A stretch of DNA of 64,000 bases, from positions 25,511,325-25,575,324 of the forward strand of contig CM038468.1 of NCBI GenBank assembly GCA_021464415.1, in the 5' to 3' direction. Under the pieces are notes generated by a model that was not told the DNA's origin, did not search any database, and saw only the letters and a program-made list of their open reading frames with translations. Positions within the stretch are counted from its first letter, which is position 1, and each line of letters opens with the position of its first letter. Below are positions 12,196 to 24,564 of the stretch, one piece after another. The stretch is from Lonicera japonica. Taxonomy: Eukaryota > Streptophyta > Magnoliopsida > Dipsacales > Caprifoliaceae. Both the position numbers and the translations under genes were made by a program.

Positions 12196-13511
12196 TGGTT
12201 TGATGGAAACTTAGTTCCAGAATCGTTTAATATTACATATAGACCGAACAAAATTTTTTTATGTAAAACCCTAGTGCGGAATCGGATTTTACCTTCGAGA
12301 TCTCTCTGATTTAATCTCGTCTCAGCACGAACAGGGATTGGTGGATACAAATCGAGAACACGGGCTTAATAGAACCTCAAGATCTTCTATCATATTCCTT
12401 TAGCCGTGCAATCCTGTACTAAGTGTGGGTTGCGGTATCACCAAAATCTCCTTCTCTACTCTCTACGGCACAAACCCTAAATTCGTGAGAATTATTGTGT
12501 AAAGAGAAGTGGCAAGGCTGGCATATATATATGGCTATGATAGGGACCCTAAGGAGAAATAAGTGTTTAGGCTTACTATGGAAAACTGGAATCCTAATTC
12601 GATTAAGAATTTATTCTTTCCATAAATTATAATTCACACCACTAAAGAATTATAATTGCACTCCCGTCCTTATCTCAAAAATTATATTTCGAGCTCCTTG
12701 TTATTTAATACTTATTATTCTCCCCACGTTAAGATTTCAGATAACCGTCATTTAAATTAAATTACTGACAATTATATTTAAATGACTTATTAATCCTTTG
12801 AGCGCACCACTTAACTTATTTGACATGTCGGATTAACATAATCCACCTGCAGGGTTTGACATGATCAAAACTTATAAGCTTCTCAAGGGGTTATCAGCAA
12901 TCCTTATACTGGGACGTGAATTCCGTCAATAATTAATATTCATCATACATATAGTGTCGCCATCCAATTCACGAAGATTATTGATCCATAAATGAATCTC
13001 ACTCTTAATGAGTCAAAATAACAAACACTACATATATATGTCTATTAATTATTTCAAGATTAAGAGTATAAGTAATTATAATAACCATGAGATTTTAAAT
13101 TATTTTCTATAGTCAGTATAAAAACAATTAACCTAAACTGATCATGTTCAATACAAACAAAGTGTACTAGCACAACGAGTTAAAACTCTACTGTTTCTTG
13201 TAGTCAGAATAAACTACTAAAACTAGTGATATAATCCCACCGATGGTTGTCTAATTCCATTTAAGACCGTGAACTAATAAACTTATATTCCATAAGAATC
13301 AATGATATGATCCTCTGTGTGTAAGTTATACTCTACACACCAAATCATCTACTATATGGAATAAAAGACACTCATGCACAATATTTAAATAGATAATATA
13401 ATGCAACCATGCCCATAAAGATTCTCATTTAAATAGCAAAACCGAGTCTATATAACATACCAAAACCAATAATAATAAAATCATGGCTTTTAGTATAACT
13501 CTAACATGGTT
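12196..13511 (-). mobile_element. solo LTR, probable Ty1/copia, with 5-bp TSD
   Basis: The LTR runs 12201-13506 (1,306 bp), beginning TG and ending CTAACA. It is flanked on both sides by the identical pentamer TGGTT (12196-12200 and 13507-13511). On the minus strand it starts TGTTAGAGTTATAC, has a TATATATATG TATA-like stretch near 12517-12528, and continues into an AGGGTTTTAC region, so the minus orientation is inferred. No internal domain or second LTR is present, which fits unequal recombination between two LTRs. Confidence 0.82.
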
Positions 13512-13566
13512 AATGGTTTAGTGAAGAAGTGGTGGTGATAGCACCTAAGGTGTTGCCGCTGGAGGG

Positions 13567-13830
13567 TGTTAAAGAGTATGGTATAAATTGTTGACCCACT
13601 ACTTAACAACTTAAACTTTTGGGATAGATGGTTCCTAACATGGTATCAGCCTCTCAGGTTTTGCAAGGTCTCGGGTTCAAATCCTCCCGCTTGCATTTGT
13701 TTCCATCTTAGTGATTGCATGGTTTGTCTCCCCATGTGTTGCATTTGTTTCCCTCTTTTGTTGGCCCAGCTTAAGCTTTTAGGGGAAATAGTTCCTACCA
13801 GAGGCCGAGGTTTGTCTCTCCACGTCTTGC
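13567..13830 (+). mobile_element. TRIM-like LTR/primer-binding-site junction
   Basis: A short LTR-like unit, TGTTAAAGAG...CCTAACA (13567-13640), is followed at once by TGGTATCAG, the start of the initiator tRNA-Met primer-binding site. A diverged echo (TTAAGCTTTTAGGGG...TTCCTACCAGAGGCC) lies at about 13769-13806. No coding frame is present, so this is probably a degraded miniature LTR element. Confidence 0.5.
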
Positions 13831-14100
13831 ATTTGTTCCCTCTTTATGATTGCTTGGTTTGTTGCCCGATGGTGTGAACTAGCTTATCTAATAATTGATG
13901 GATGAAATTCAAAAACACGGTTCAATGTTCGAGGGAATTTTTGGATGACAATCGAATAATCAACCATTTGTTGATGGAGATGGACCAAGAAAGCGGTGAA
14001 GCTAGGGGTTGTTTGGTTAGAAAATTTTAGATTTTTCCCTTAGATTATAATTTTTTGTGGGGTCAAAAGAATGATTTTGTTGAGGTAAACAAAAACACCT

Positions 14101-14272
14101 TTAAAATATGATCAATGCTACACTCACTTACAAATCTTTCCACATATTCTTACCGGATGCATTAAATGGGTTCTACCTTCACAAAATACAACAAAAGTAC
14201 AACCCATGTAATGCATCCAGTAAAAATAGGTGGTAAAATTTGTAGGTAAGAATGGCATTTTCCTTAAAATAT
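14101..14272. mobile_element. MITE with 9-bp TSD (MULE-like)
   Basis: The element spans 14110-14263 and is nearly one hairpin: AATGCTACACTCACTTACAAAT is mirrored by ATTTGTAGGTAAGAATGGCATT. It is flanked by identical TTAAAATAT copies (14101-14109 and 14264-14272). A 9-bp TSD is typical of Mutator-like elements. Confidence 0.65.
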
Positions 14273-14308
14273 AGATCCAATAGGTGAGAAACTGGTGCAA
14301 GTCACAGT

Positions 14309-14482
14309 GAGAAAATATTCATACAATGGTTACAAGAACACGTGTTATTATTTACTAATCAAATTACAAGAACGTCTGCATTTCTCTCTTTCCAATCACA
14401 CGTGTCATTAATTTCCTACATTTTGATTGGATAAGTGATGACATGCATGTATTATTTTAACCATTATATTGAATATTTTCTC
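14309..14482. mobile_element. MITE-like element with GAGAAAATATTCA ends
   Basis: GAGAAAATATTCATACAATGG on the left is inverted on the right as CCATTATATTGAATATTTTCTC. There is no coding sequence. The flanks GTCACAGT and GTTACAAA are only partly alike, so the TSD is doubtful. Confidence 0.5.
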
Positions 14483-14564
14483 GTTACAAATATTACGTGC
14501 CCCCTACCTTTTTAAAATAAGTTCCTTTTATCAGCATTTTCAGTACCAAAAGAATTTAATTTGT

Positions 14565-14655
14565 TAGTAAAATATATAGACTTCTGCCAACCATTATTTA
14601 GTAAAATATATAGACTTCTGCCAACCATTATTTAGTAAAATATAGACTTCTATAT
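14565..14655. repeat. 35-bp tandem repeat, about 2.5 copies
   Basis: Two near-identical units beginning TAGTAAAATATATAGACTTC and ending GCCAACCATTATT are followed by a partial third unit. Confidence 0.85.
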
Positions 14656-15826
14656 TATCATTAAGATAGTTAAGGTCATACTCTGTTAAGACAAAAATAC
14701 ACTATTTTAGCACTTAAAGACGATGTATACTAACATTTTATTTTTTTGAAACACAAAACCCTTGGGGTTCATTTGTTTGCAAAGTTATAAAAAAATATTA
14801 GAAAGACAATTCATTTGTATAAAAAAAATTTAAAAATAGAGGACATATTTAACTGGTGAGATGTTTTTATTTTAATTTTACGCTAGTTGTTAACCCACGC
14901 TATACGTGGGTGTCTTTAAATTTAAATATATAATAAACACAAAAACATATTGTAAACTGGAAACAAATTTTTGAATTTATTTGCAAAAAATAATTATTTT
15001 CTCCTTATATCCATAAATATAACTTTTTTTTTTAATGTTGATGTAGCCTTTTATTAGTAGTATTATCACATACCTGCATTTATTTTTCTTTTGTTTAAAC
15101 AGTTTTTTAATAAATTAAGTCAGCTTTCGCATACCAAACTAAACCCCTTCATCCAATTTGGTCAAATGCTAACCAATGACGTCGGCATTAAGAGATTCAC
15201 AAGTAAAGACTTTGGGTTTAACGAAGGCCCAAGTTTGTTAGGTTTAATTTCCTAACACATTTTTCCTCAAATAAGAGCGTCTTGCTCCCTCTGTTAAGTT
15301 GTACGCGCAAAATATTATCCTTAGGAAAATTATAAAGATGCACTTTTGCAAAATATATTTCTTTTTACACAAATGTCCATCTTCTTTTGCACAAATTGTC
15401 ATTGCTTGAATAATTTCAATAAATAGTTTTAGTATTTACGAGTTCTCATATATAAAATTTGTGCCGTTAAAATTAATTACTCAATTATTTTAACAAAATT
15501 TGAAGTCAATATATTTAAAATCTATGGCAAGATTTGATAAATTGATATTGTCGTCATCAATAATTTTAAATAAATTTTAAAAATTTACAAAATAGTCGTC
15601 AATCGCCATAATTTTTGCCTCTGATTTAGTGCTAATTGTTAAATGGTTAAAGGAGCTGAACACGGATGGTTGTCCATTAAACTCTATTCATTAACGTATT
15701 AATTCAATTTCCTTTATTGTTTTCCAACAAGGCTTTTTAACTTCCACAGATATTTATATATACAAACATTATAAACAAAAAGATACTAGTCCATTTTTTT
15801 TTTTGGTAGAGAGAATATTTTGGATC
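14656..15826. other. intergenic DNA and upstream region of REM gene 2
   Basis: AT-rich and without a supportable gene. The last ~190 bases (about 15640-15826) resemble the region before REM gene 1 (about 4420-4638): both have ATTAAACTCTAT and CTTTATTGTTT-type words before the ATG. The tandem duplication therefore included upstream sequence. Confidence 0.5.
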
Positions 15827-16324
15827 ATGATGAGTTTTGCCCCAAATAAACCTCATTTCTTCAAGCCTGTCCTTCCTAATTTCAGACATAATGGTCTTGT
15901 AAGTCTCTCTCCATCTAACTGTCTCTTTTTGTTCAAAAGTTTTAACTCGATTATCATCTACCAATACTCGCTTTAAGCCACGCAATCGGGAGACTTAAAT
16001 CTTCCGTTAATTATAAAAAAAATATAAAATAAATTATGTTTGTACGACATCAGTCATGAGCGTGTGTACAAAGTCATTACCGTAAAAAAAATTATTACAT
16101 ATGTAAAGGCCCAATATTCAGTGTATTGACCTAAGCCCGACAAATATGTTGTATATGAGATAGTTTTTGTAACAGAACCCTATGTATTTCGAGGCCAACT
16201 CAGTATATATAATGAGCAGATGATATCCACGATAAATTTATGTGGAGCTGATCTCCATATTATATGCAAACATCATGTGCACAAAATTTGATAAGAAAGG
16301 GGAGGGGGGCCGGTGATTTTAGCT

Positions 16325-16500
16325 AGGTGTTTTTTTTTCCGTTTACAAGCAATAATTTAGCCTACTATCGGACTTCTATTATAGACACATCACACTCTGA
16401 TTGTTACAACAAATGGGTCGATACCCATGTATATTTATGTGAATCGAATCCAACACCTTTTTATTGTAGGGAGATAGAATATGCCCCCTTGCCTCAAAAA
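16325..16500 (-). repeat. SINE-like insertion in REM gene 2 intron 1
   Basis: On the minus strand a B-box-like TTGGATTCGATTCAC follows a GGGGGCATATTCTATCTCCC head. It occupies the same relative intron position as 5080-5255 in gene 1. Confidence 0.4.
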
Positions 16501-17341
16501 TGTTGGCTGAGAAACTTTTATTCTTTAACTATCGCTGAAAATGCAAACCGTGGGAACAGGCAGGGTTTTTACTGTGACTAAAAATATATTTGTAAGCAGA
16601 GAGTACATTCTTCAGTTAAACATGTATATATGTGATATTTTACATGCTAACTTTTATTTGCAGTCAATACCAGTAAGTTTCATTGAGAGGTACTTAAAAG
16701 GACAAAAGTTGGAGTATGTTGAATTGAGAAGGGGCAACAGGAAATGGAAGGTGAAGATAATGAATGGGAAGATTATGGAAGAAGAGGAAGGATGGTTCAA
16801 ATTTGGACATGAAAATGAAGCTGAAGTTGGTGATTTCTTGGTTTTTAGACATGAAGGGGACTTAGTTTTCGAGGTTTTGCTATTTGATCCCTCTGATCTT
16901 CTTAAACCAATATTGTTTCCTCCACCTCCTCCTCATGTTAAACAAGAAATTACACTTGATCATCTTCACCACGACAAACCAAGTCCACTACCTGCAAAAT
17001 CTGAAAAACAACACAAATTTGATGGTACGTTTACTTCTTTATTTATTATTTAGGATTTATTATTAGCATTTTTATTGGCATTATTATCCTTTTTATTTAT
17101 TACATGTACGTGTTAATTTTTAATATACTTCGTCCATGTTCTGAATGGGAAATTAGATTAATTTCTTTGGTGAATGATTAGTAGACTTTGTCCAAGCTAA
17201 ATAATTACCTAAGTGTAAGTGTATCTACAATTCTTTTTATGTAATTATTTGACTTAATTTCTTATTTTTATGTAATTCTTTTGAAATACCTAATAACATA
17301 ATTTACGACTACATCAATCTAGTCTTTTTGGAAAAAAAAAT

Positions 17342-17480
17342 CACTACAAGGAAATGGCCTTTTATGACGGCCAATAAGTGTCATAACAAGGTTTTTATGA
17401 TGTGATTCTCTCAAACCAAAAGCGTCATACATCTGGGAGTCATAAAAGTTTTAGCAACCACCCTAAAATATACAACCTTA
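17342..17480 (+). mobile_element. CACTA-type terminus fragment in REM gene 2 intron 2
   Basis: CACTACAAGGAAATGGCC at 17342 matches the usual CACTACAAG terminal inverted repeat of plant CACTA elements. Subterminal-style words follow (TTATGACGGCCAATAAG, GTCATAACAAGG). No matching opposite end was found nearby, so this is a partial element. Confidence 0.45.
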
Positions 17481-19065
17481 ATTTCTTGTTTTTATATAAT
17501 TCTTTTGCATATGGACCAAGTCAATGTTACGTGCAAAAAAATGTACTAACTTGGAGCATATATAGCAAGAGAGTTTGTGCCCTATTCACTCACTGCTAAT
17601 ACACTGAGGAGGTAATTAGTAGTGGCCTTTCCAAATAAATTATTAGAGTTCTGTTTTGTTTCTCTTTCTTTATCTTTTTTTTTTGTTGGCCACTAGCTCC
17701 TCTTGAAACTCATTTTGTTGATACTGTTTTCAACTTCTTTTTTTTCGGCAAACTAGTCCTTAGCCAATTAGATGCTCTAGCTCTTTGTTATGGATTGATC
17801 AATAATTAAATGATTCAACTACTCGATCTTTGGTAGATCTCAAATTTTGACCAATCAAATATATACATTTTGTATATTAACTTTCTTCTTGCGCAATATT
17901 TACTCCTCTAAGGCTCAAAGGATATAAGTTAGTGTGTGGCTAAAGTATGAAAAGTAATTTTACGTGCAAGTCCTCCTAGTTATTGATGAATGTTGTGTTG
18001 TAAAGGGTTAAATAAAAGACCAAGAAGAAGCTTGAAGAATGCAAGTTTGGCATTGAAGACAAAGCTACTACTAAGTGTTCTAGAAATACTACTACTAGTG
18101 ATGATGATGGAAGAGGACATGGACATCCTTATTTCAGCTCCACTTTGACAGCCGGCCTCTACTATCAAGGGTTCGGGATTTGTGAGTATTTGAATTATTG
18201 AAGAATTTATATGACACGACAACTAGAGCCCGGTTTGCATCTTTTTCGCATTGAACTTTGTTTGATACTTCTAATTTTGCAGTATAATCCAATGGAGTTT
18301 GCTCGGTCAAATAGTTTGATCGGTAGAAATTGTGAGATAATTATGAAAGATGAGAAGGGAAGGTCATGGTCTCTGAGGTTGAAGCATAATAGAAGTCATG
18401 TTTGTATTTCTAGAGGATTTCATCACTTCCTTGCTTCAAATGCCTTAAAAGGAGTTTCTTTCATCATCCACCTCCTCCAAAATGGAAACAGGCCTCTTAT
18501 GAATTTCCGCAGTAATCTCTCTCTCTCTCTCTCTCTCTCACATACACACGTGCGCGCCCACCCCCTACTTAAGCAAAGATTATATCTTACGATTAAACCA
18601 CAACTCAATTTTTCAAATTTTTATTTTAAGTCATTAATTTATAAGCTATATGAAAGACCACAGACGACATATTGCGTATGCACGGAAAACTAGTCTTAAA
18701 ATATACAAAAGTGAAGTATATTATGGCCGGTTTACATATACATGAACATAGAACAAATATATATAATTTTGCAGTCACGCGTCTTGAAATTTTAACAGGT
18801 ATTGGTGAACGCAAATTTGAAGGAAAGGAGAGCCAAAAATGCAAGCCTAACTAAATGTTAGTGTATTTTGAAGCAAAGGTATATATATATGTTCAAATGT
18901 ATAACACTTTTGATTGCAAAATTGTTTAAATATTATTTTTCAGTTAACCCACTCTCCGATTTAATATTTGGATGAAACTTGGTGGAGATAATCCACATGT
19001 TAAGTATATTGTCTCTTCCAAATTTCATCAAAAAATCAAATAGAAATGTGAGTTAATTAAAAATG

Positions 19066-19098
<33 letters not shown>

Positions 19099-19189
19099 CA
19101 CGTGGCCATTAAAATGATATGTTTAGCTAACCCATTTTCCAGTTAAATTTGATGAAATTTGATAGAGATTATCTACTAATCATGAAGGT

Positions 19190-19806
19190 AAGTATCTATT
19201 AGCATGCCTCTAGTCCACCCGGCATATTAATACAACTCACCTAGATGTTCATATTCATGACCGAGGCAATCCACGCCACTCCAAAGTTGTTCTCTACGTT
19301 GCTAGAGTATACCGGGGTTGCACTTTCATTACTAGTGCTAACTTTATTCCATACAAGGTGCTAACCTTAAGGGTTATTGCGTATCAATTCACCCTAGCGG
19401 GTTTTATGTGCAAACACTACTAATAATGTTCTATAATCACCACTAGTGACAAATTTATGTAAGCCTACTATTAATAATCCCTAATCGTCCATTTATAAGC
19501 ACAAGATCTAAAAACACCCATTTATAAGTCATACAGATAGCTACGGATGAAGAAGTTTTGGCCTCTCAAAGTTGGCCTAAAATCAACAGATAACAAAAAG
19601 TCGAAACACGTGATTATCGCTTCAGTTTCGATCTGAACCACTCGAATGACTAAACAAACACTCACATGAGTGGAAGGAGGCTAATATGACCAATACGGAG
19701 TGCTAGAACATTAAGAGGCTCTCCGAATCAAAATTTCACCACCCGAGGTGAAATGAGCGGACGAATGAAAGCAACTACGAGAAAACGAAAAAATGGGGGT
19801 GTTACA
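19190..19806 (+). mobile_element. truncated LTR, same family as the 29.6-33.1 kb solo LTR
   Basis: It shares ordered motifs with the right third of that LTR: TACCGGGGTTGCACTTTC / TACCAAGGTTGTATTCTC, AAGTTGGCCTAAAAT / AAAGTTGGCTAAAAAT, and a closing segment of TTTCACC...GTGAAAT...CGAATGA. It ends in GGGGGTGTTACA at 19806, a normal gypsy-type LTR terminus. The left part is missing. Confidence 0.55.
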
Positions 19807-19875
19807 TTCTTATTCGATGATTTGATCATGGTAGAGTGCATTGGTGTCTTGTGGAACAACGCCAAGGTGGAGAAT

Positions 19876-20379
19876 TGAAGATTTGGCTTTCTATAGGAAT
19901 CATTTTCCTATTAGGTTTTATATTGTCCAATTCTTAGTTGGCTTTGTATTGTCCAAATCCTAGTTGTATTTGTACTATCCTATTTCTAGTAGGTTTTGGC
20001 TTTGTGCCATCCTAGACCCATAGGATTCATACTCTATAAATAGACCCCTTTGTTATAGGTTTTATTAATGAGTTGTATTGTATTATTTACTAGCTAGATT
20101 AGAGAGTATATTTGAGAGATAATATTGAGAGCTCTAATTGGTGGCTAGGGTTTGTTTTGCATGTTGTACTCAAAATTGGTCCTATCAATAATAGCTATCA
20201 CTCGGTAGATTAGTGGCGATTTTGCCAATAGCACACAATTGCTTGCGTGCTTGGTTAGTTGTTTTTTTCTTTAATCTCTTGTTTTTCGTATTGCTTAAAT
20301 ACCAGTGGTGCTTGTTTCTTTAATTATTGTATACATAATTGTCCGATCGATCCTACGCTTGTACTAAGGCTTGTTCTAG
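19876..20379 (+). mobile_element. LTR-like segment with TATA box
   Basis: A PPT-like CCAAGGTGGAGAAT precedes TGAAGATTTGG. A TATA box (CTCTATAAATAGACC) lies at 20033-20047. The segment ends just before TGGTATCTTAGCAC, which resembles a degraded tRNA-Met primer-binding site. This is the normal order of U3, R/U5 and PBS in an LTR retrotransposon. No second copy was located. Confidence 0.4.
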
Positions 20380-20427
20380 TGGTATCTTAGCACAACAATT
20401 TTTGGGGTGTTCTAAGGACCAGATCAT

Positions 20428-21309
20428 TGCTGATAATGGTTGGCTCAAACCATTGATCCCATATGAAAAAATTTTAGAACTCAATATGAGCATATAAGTG
20501 GGGAAAAGTCTCCACATAGGAACAAGGCATTTTATCTTTAAACCCCGCACTTGTGGCTCAAAGGTGTTTAAGTTGGGGACAGTATCGTTACTATGTTGGT
20601 GGACTAGCGAGCCTAGTTGGTGCCTCGGGCCCGACCCGTGTGCCGGCTTACACAACAATTGGTATCAATAGTCGATGGTGAATCTACGTACTTGTGAAGC
20701 AGTACTGGTAACTGGACTCGGTAGAGTCATGAAGAACTAGGTAGAGTATAAGGTGATAAGTCGCTACAAAAAGTGCCCCGATAACTGGACTTGGTGGAAC
20801 CTATAGTGGAGTTAGACTCAGAAGAACCGGGGGTGGAGTCGTTATAGCCTACGTACACCCGGAGTGCTTTTGTCAAGGTAATTGTGCAGGTTCCTCGAGT
20901 AAGGTGAAATAGGGTGTAACTCGAAATGTGCATTGACCAAAAAGGTGGATGATCTTGCGGATGGACATTGTTGAGTGGTGATCTACATGGACGACAGTTC
21001 AAAGATGGATTTATGGTAAGTGGACTGGTGTTAGTCCAAGGCGGAGCCAAGCTGGACTAGTTTGATCCAAGGTGGAGATTGTTGATAATGGTTAGCTCAA
21101 ACCATTGATCCCACATGAAAAAATTGTAAAACTCAACATGGATATATAACTGGGGGAGAGTCTCCACATAGTAACGAGGCCTTTTATGTTAAAACCCCAC
21201 ACCTGTGGCCTTAAGGTGTTTGAGTTAAGGACAATATCGTTACTATGTTGGCGGACTAGCGAGCCCGGTTGGTGCCCTGGGCCAGACCCGTGTGCCGGCT
21301 AACACAACA
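20428..21309 (+). mobile_element. TRIM: miniature LTR retrotransposon, 2 x 230-bp LTRs
   Basis: Two similar 230-bp direct repeats at 20428-20657 and 21080-21309 begin TG(C/T)TGATAATGG and end GGCT(T/A)ACACAACA. Between them are 422 bases. After the left LTR comes TTGGTATCA, an 8-base match to the initiator tRNA-Met PBS. Before the right LTR is a purine-rich CCAAGGTGGAGAT polypurine tract. There is no protein-coding capacity, so this is a non-autonomous TRIM-size element. The flanking pentamers ATCAT and GCACC do not match, so a TSD is absent or lost. Confidence 0.75.
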
Positions 21310-22640
21310 GCACCTTCAACCCTTTTTCTTTAAGAATAAGTGGTATGTTTAAAGTGTGATTCCCACATCAGTCACGGACCAAATTGAAGAGGTATTTATC
21401 AGTGTCAAGACATCCTCAATGTAACACCATGATTTCGGTGGAGTTCTACCTTGGAGTTTTATAACATAGTACATGAGGTGGATGGGTATGGGGCTTGTTC
21501 GGGCCTTGCACCCTATGCGCAATGGAGATAGTGTAAACCTTGGAGTTTTGTAACATGGTACCTAAGATAGATGAGTAGGGGGCGTTGCAAGGGAGGTTGT
21601 GTAAAGTGTGGTTTTCAGATGGGTTTGGGGCATGTTTGGGGCATGTTCGGGCGGGCTCCAAGTCAGCCAACCACTCAGTGCATGCATCTTTATCAAACAT
21701 ATATCATCTATCATTTGACCATATACAGATACACCCACCGAGTCTTATGACAACGATATACAAAAATGGCACAGGGTTCACATTAATAAATTCCTAGAAA
21801 ATAATGGGGAAAAAAACCAAAAAACACTTTTTTTCACTCGTACTAGTATTTAGTCTGGTTAGAATAAATTAAACCCATCCCTTATTAAGTGCACAAATCT
21901 GCGTATAAGTTGATCTATAAATGGCTCAATTCAGGCCATATTGCATGTGTGAGTTTTTATCATTTTTCGGGTGTTATCTGTTCGGGTACAAAGTAGAAAT
22001 GAGTGGGTTTTTTATCGGATGAAAAAAAAAATCATATTCAAACATGATTCTTTGTTTAAAGGAAATATCCCACATGGCCCATTATTACCCATTAAATATA
22101 AGAATAATAAAATATATTTTTGTATATATAATATTATATGCATACATTGTAAGCTCACCGCAAAAATACAAGTGTAATGCTCACACAAATTTTATACATC
22201 TATACTAAAAATATACGTGCATACATGTATATATGTAATATTATACAACTATGTATATTATTAGTGAGTTATTAAGATAATTACTATTATATTAACGAAA
22301 ATTAGATGACCCGAAAGTTAACTTATTGTATTCTACTAGGTCAACATCAACACGACCTAAAACTGTAAAGACTTCATGTAATAACTTATAATTTTGTATT
22401 GATTTGTGTCATGTTATTGTGTCAAATATTGTTTTTCCAAGTATACTTGCAAGTATGGCTTCAATTACTTGCACCATGTAGCTTCTTTACTTTTGTGAGC
22501 GATAATAAAATGGGATCCAATGCTTTTCATCATCAACATGTACGTACTTTTGTTAGTTTGGATATGTATATATATAGATGCATGATCTACGTGCATCTCG
22601 ATCTCACTAAGTCCGTCAGTCTTTTTGAAAAATATAGACA
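21310..22640. other. repeat debris, first copy of a duplicated block
   Basis: A ~40-bp unit (CCTTGGAGTTTTRTAACATRGTAC) occurs twice at about 21449 and 21537. From about 21745 to 22640 the sequence is a diverged direct copy of about 23507-24260 (shared AAATTCCTAGAAARTAATGGGG, AAACCCATYCCTTATTAAG). The portion at 22553-22640 also resembles 25407-25510 upstream of the receptor-kinase gene. No gene is supported. Confidence 0.5.
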
Positions 22641-22699
22641 ATAATGACACGAGTTTACATTTATTTATTTTTTTCTTTTCCCGAGGGTTCATTTCTATA

Positions 22700-22810
22700 G
22701 GGTGTCCGGGCCAACTTTTGTACACCTTGATTAATCCTCTCTCGTGAAAAGGATCAACTGTAATCACCATAAATTTTACATCTGCAGAAATCGACCTAGG
22801 GAGCACTCGA
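22700..22810 (-). repeat. SINE-like fragment (Au-SINE-like), copy 2
   Basis: It contains GGGTGTCCGGGCCAACTTTTG, CACCTTGATTAATCCTC and AATCGACCTAGGGAGCAC in the same order as 4205-4345, and is read as a reverse-oriented tRNA-derived SINE. Confidence 0.45.
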
Positions 22811-24562
22811 TCATGATCGGTGGTATGGGGTTAACATCTATTCACTCCTTTAAAAAATGAGGATGAGAGAGACCAAAAAGATGGGTTCACATCTATTAAT
22901 TACTTTATAGGGTATAAGAGAATTTTCTAAATTCCTAGATATTTCCATGAATTAGATGTTTCTTTGGATTTCAAATTATTTCAAGTAATGATTATTCAAA
23001 GGAGAATTCTTGAACCCTTCTTAGCAACACAATGCACATAGACCACTCTACACTTTCCTAACATTAAAATATAGCACAACATGTTTTTATATTAAACATA
23101 CATGTAATTTTAGTTTTTTGTTGGAAGAAACGTTGTTTTTCTATTACTTTTTTTTAGTTAATGCAATTTTCTTATTTAGGAATATCAAATAAATTTCGTA
23201 AGATCCTTTCATTTACAGAGAAAGTTTTTTAAAATTAATACAAAATTTAAAATTTAGGCTACCTATATTATATTTTAATATGTACTTGATTTTAGTTACT
23301 TTATATAAACATTACTTTTTAACTATAATTTTTATTTTAGTTATAAGTATCAAATAAAGTTTAGTTAAATTCTTTCATTTATTAAAAGAAAATACAATAA
23401 TATCATATGAAAAAAAATGAATTTGGATGAGTTGAGTAAGCTGTGACTTTGGTTAATCAACGCTCTTCAGTAATCAATTTGATTATTTAAAGGGTGTTCT
23501 CACTTCTTTATGACAACAATAAACATAAAAAAGACGCAGGTTCACATAGTAAATTCCTAGAAAGTAATGGGGAGAAAAACCAACAAACACGTAGTACTCT
23601 CCTACGAATATATAGTCTATAATTAAACCCATTCCTTATTAAGCGTACAAAATATACGTACAAGTAGATCCAGTGGCAATGGGTCTATCAGATTTCATCG
23701 CGTTTCGGGTCTAAATGAGTAGCTTTTTTATTGGGTATAAAAATCATATTCAAAACCGATTAGGTATCTTAAATTACCTGATGTGATAATTTATTACCCG
23801 TTAAGTATGGTAATAAAAAATATTTTTTAATAGATAATATTATATGCATATATTGTAAGCTTGCATTGAATTAACAAAGACATGTTTAATGCTCATACAG
23901 ATTGCATATATATATATATATATACTAAAAATATACATATATACATGTATATATTTAATATTATATAACGATGTATGTTACTAGCACGTTCGAACGGTTA
24001 TTATTGTGTTATATAACGAATATTAATGACCTGGCCCGTTAACTTATTGTGTTAACCAATACTACCCAAAACTGTACGTTAAGACTTTAGCATTAACTTA
24101 TAAGTTATAACTTCGTGACGATTTATAATGTTCTATTGTATTGGGCGCTGTTTTGCCGGGTCTACTTACAAGCATAGCTTCTATTTGTGTTGTGTCTCAA
24201 TTTTGCAGTACTTTTCATCATTAACATGATCAAATCAGTCAGTCAATCAATGACTTACTTAAACGGTTATAACAGATCGTGACAAATAATTCGTTAAGAT
24301 AACGAATCATGTTTAAATACGATATTTTTCATCTCATACAAAAATTACTCTTTTAAATCACAACAGATAACACCTGAAATACCGAACCATTATCAGATCT
24401 ATATATTAACAGAATTCAATGAATTGATCTTACCAAGTGTTTCCATTTGCCAGTGCTTTTCATCATTTAAAATGAATTGATCCACCTGCTTTTCATCATC
24501 ACCACTTCTTGTTAGTCAACAATGACGGCCATTTGAGGACCACATTTTTACACACACATATA
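22811..24562. other. AT-rich intergenic DNA with second copy of duplicated block
   Basis: The interval 23507-24260 is the partner of 21745-22640. The rest is AT-rich with no coding signal. A TA microsatellite lies at about 23907-23923. Confidence 0.5.
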
Positions 24563-24564
24563 TA

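Larger units (their letters stand above)
15827..18854 (+). pseudogene. REM-family B3 domain gene 2 (tandem paralogue, premature stop)
   Basis: Exons inferred by splice sites and by comparison with gene 1 are 15827-15898, 16664-17024, 18006-18181, 18283-18511 and 18799-18854 (TAA). Exons 1-2 encode a full B3 domain (FFKPVLPNF, IPVSFIERYLKG, GNRKWKVKI, VGDFLVFRHEGDLVFEVLLF). Exon 4 encodes a second B3 (MEFARSNSL, SWSLRLKH, FIIHLLQNG) in which KEGDSF has become KGVSF. The middle B3 exon of gene 1 has no counterpart. Relative to gene 1, exon 3 has a 1-base deletion near its start and a net 4-base gain near its end. The overall phase is kept, but the segment between reads out of frame and meets TGA at 18146-18148. 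Skipping exon 3 gives an immediate TAA. The likely product, if any, is a ~191-residue single-B3 protein. A base error in the assembly could mimic this. Confidence 0.6.

Noticed and set aside
17342..17640. Complete CACTA element in the REM gene 2 intron
   Set aside because: Only one CACTACAAG end is visible. TTAGTAGTGGCC near 17610 is not a clean inverted match.
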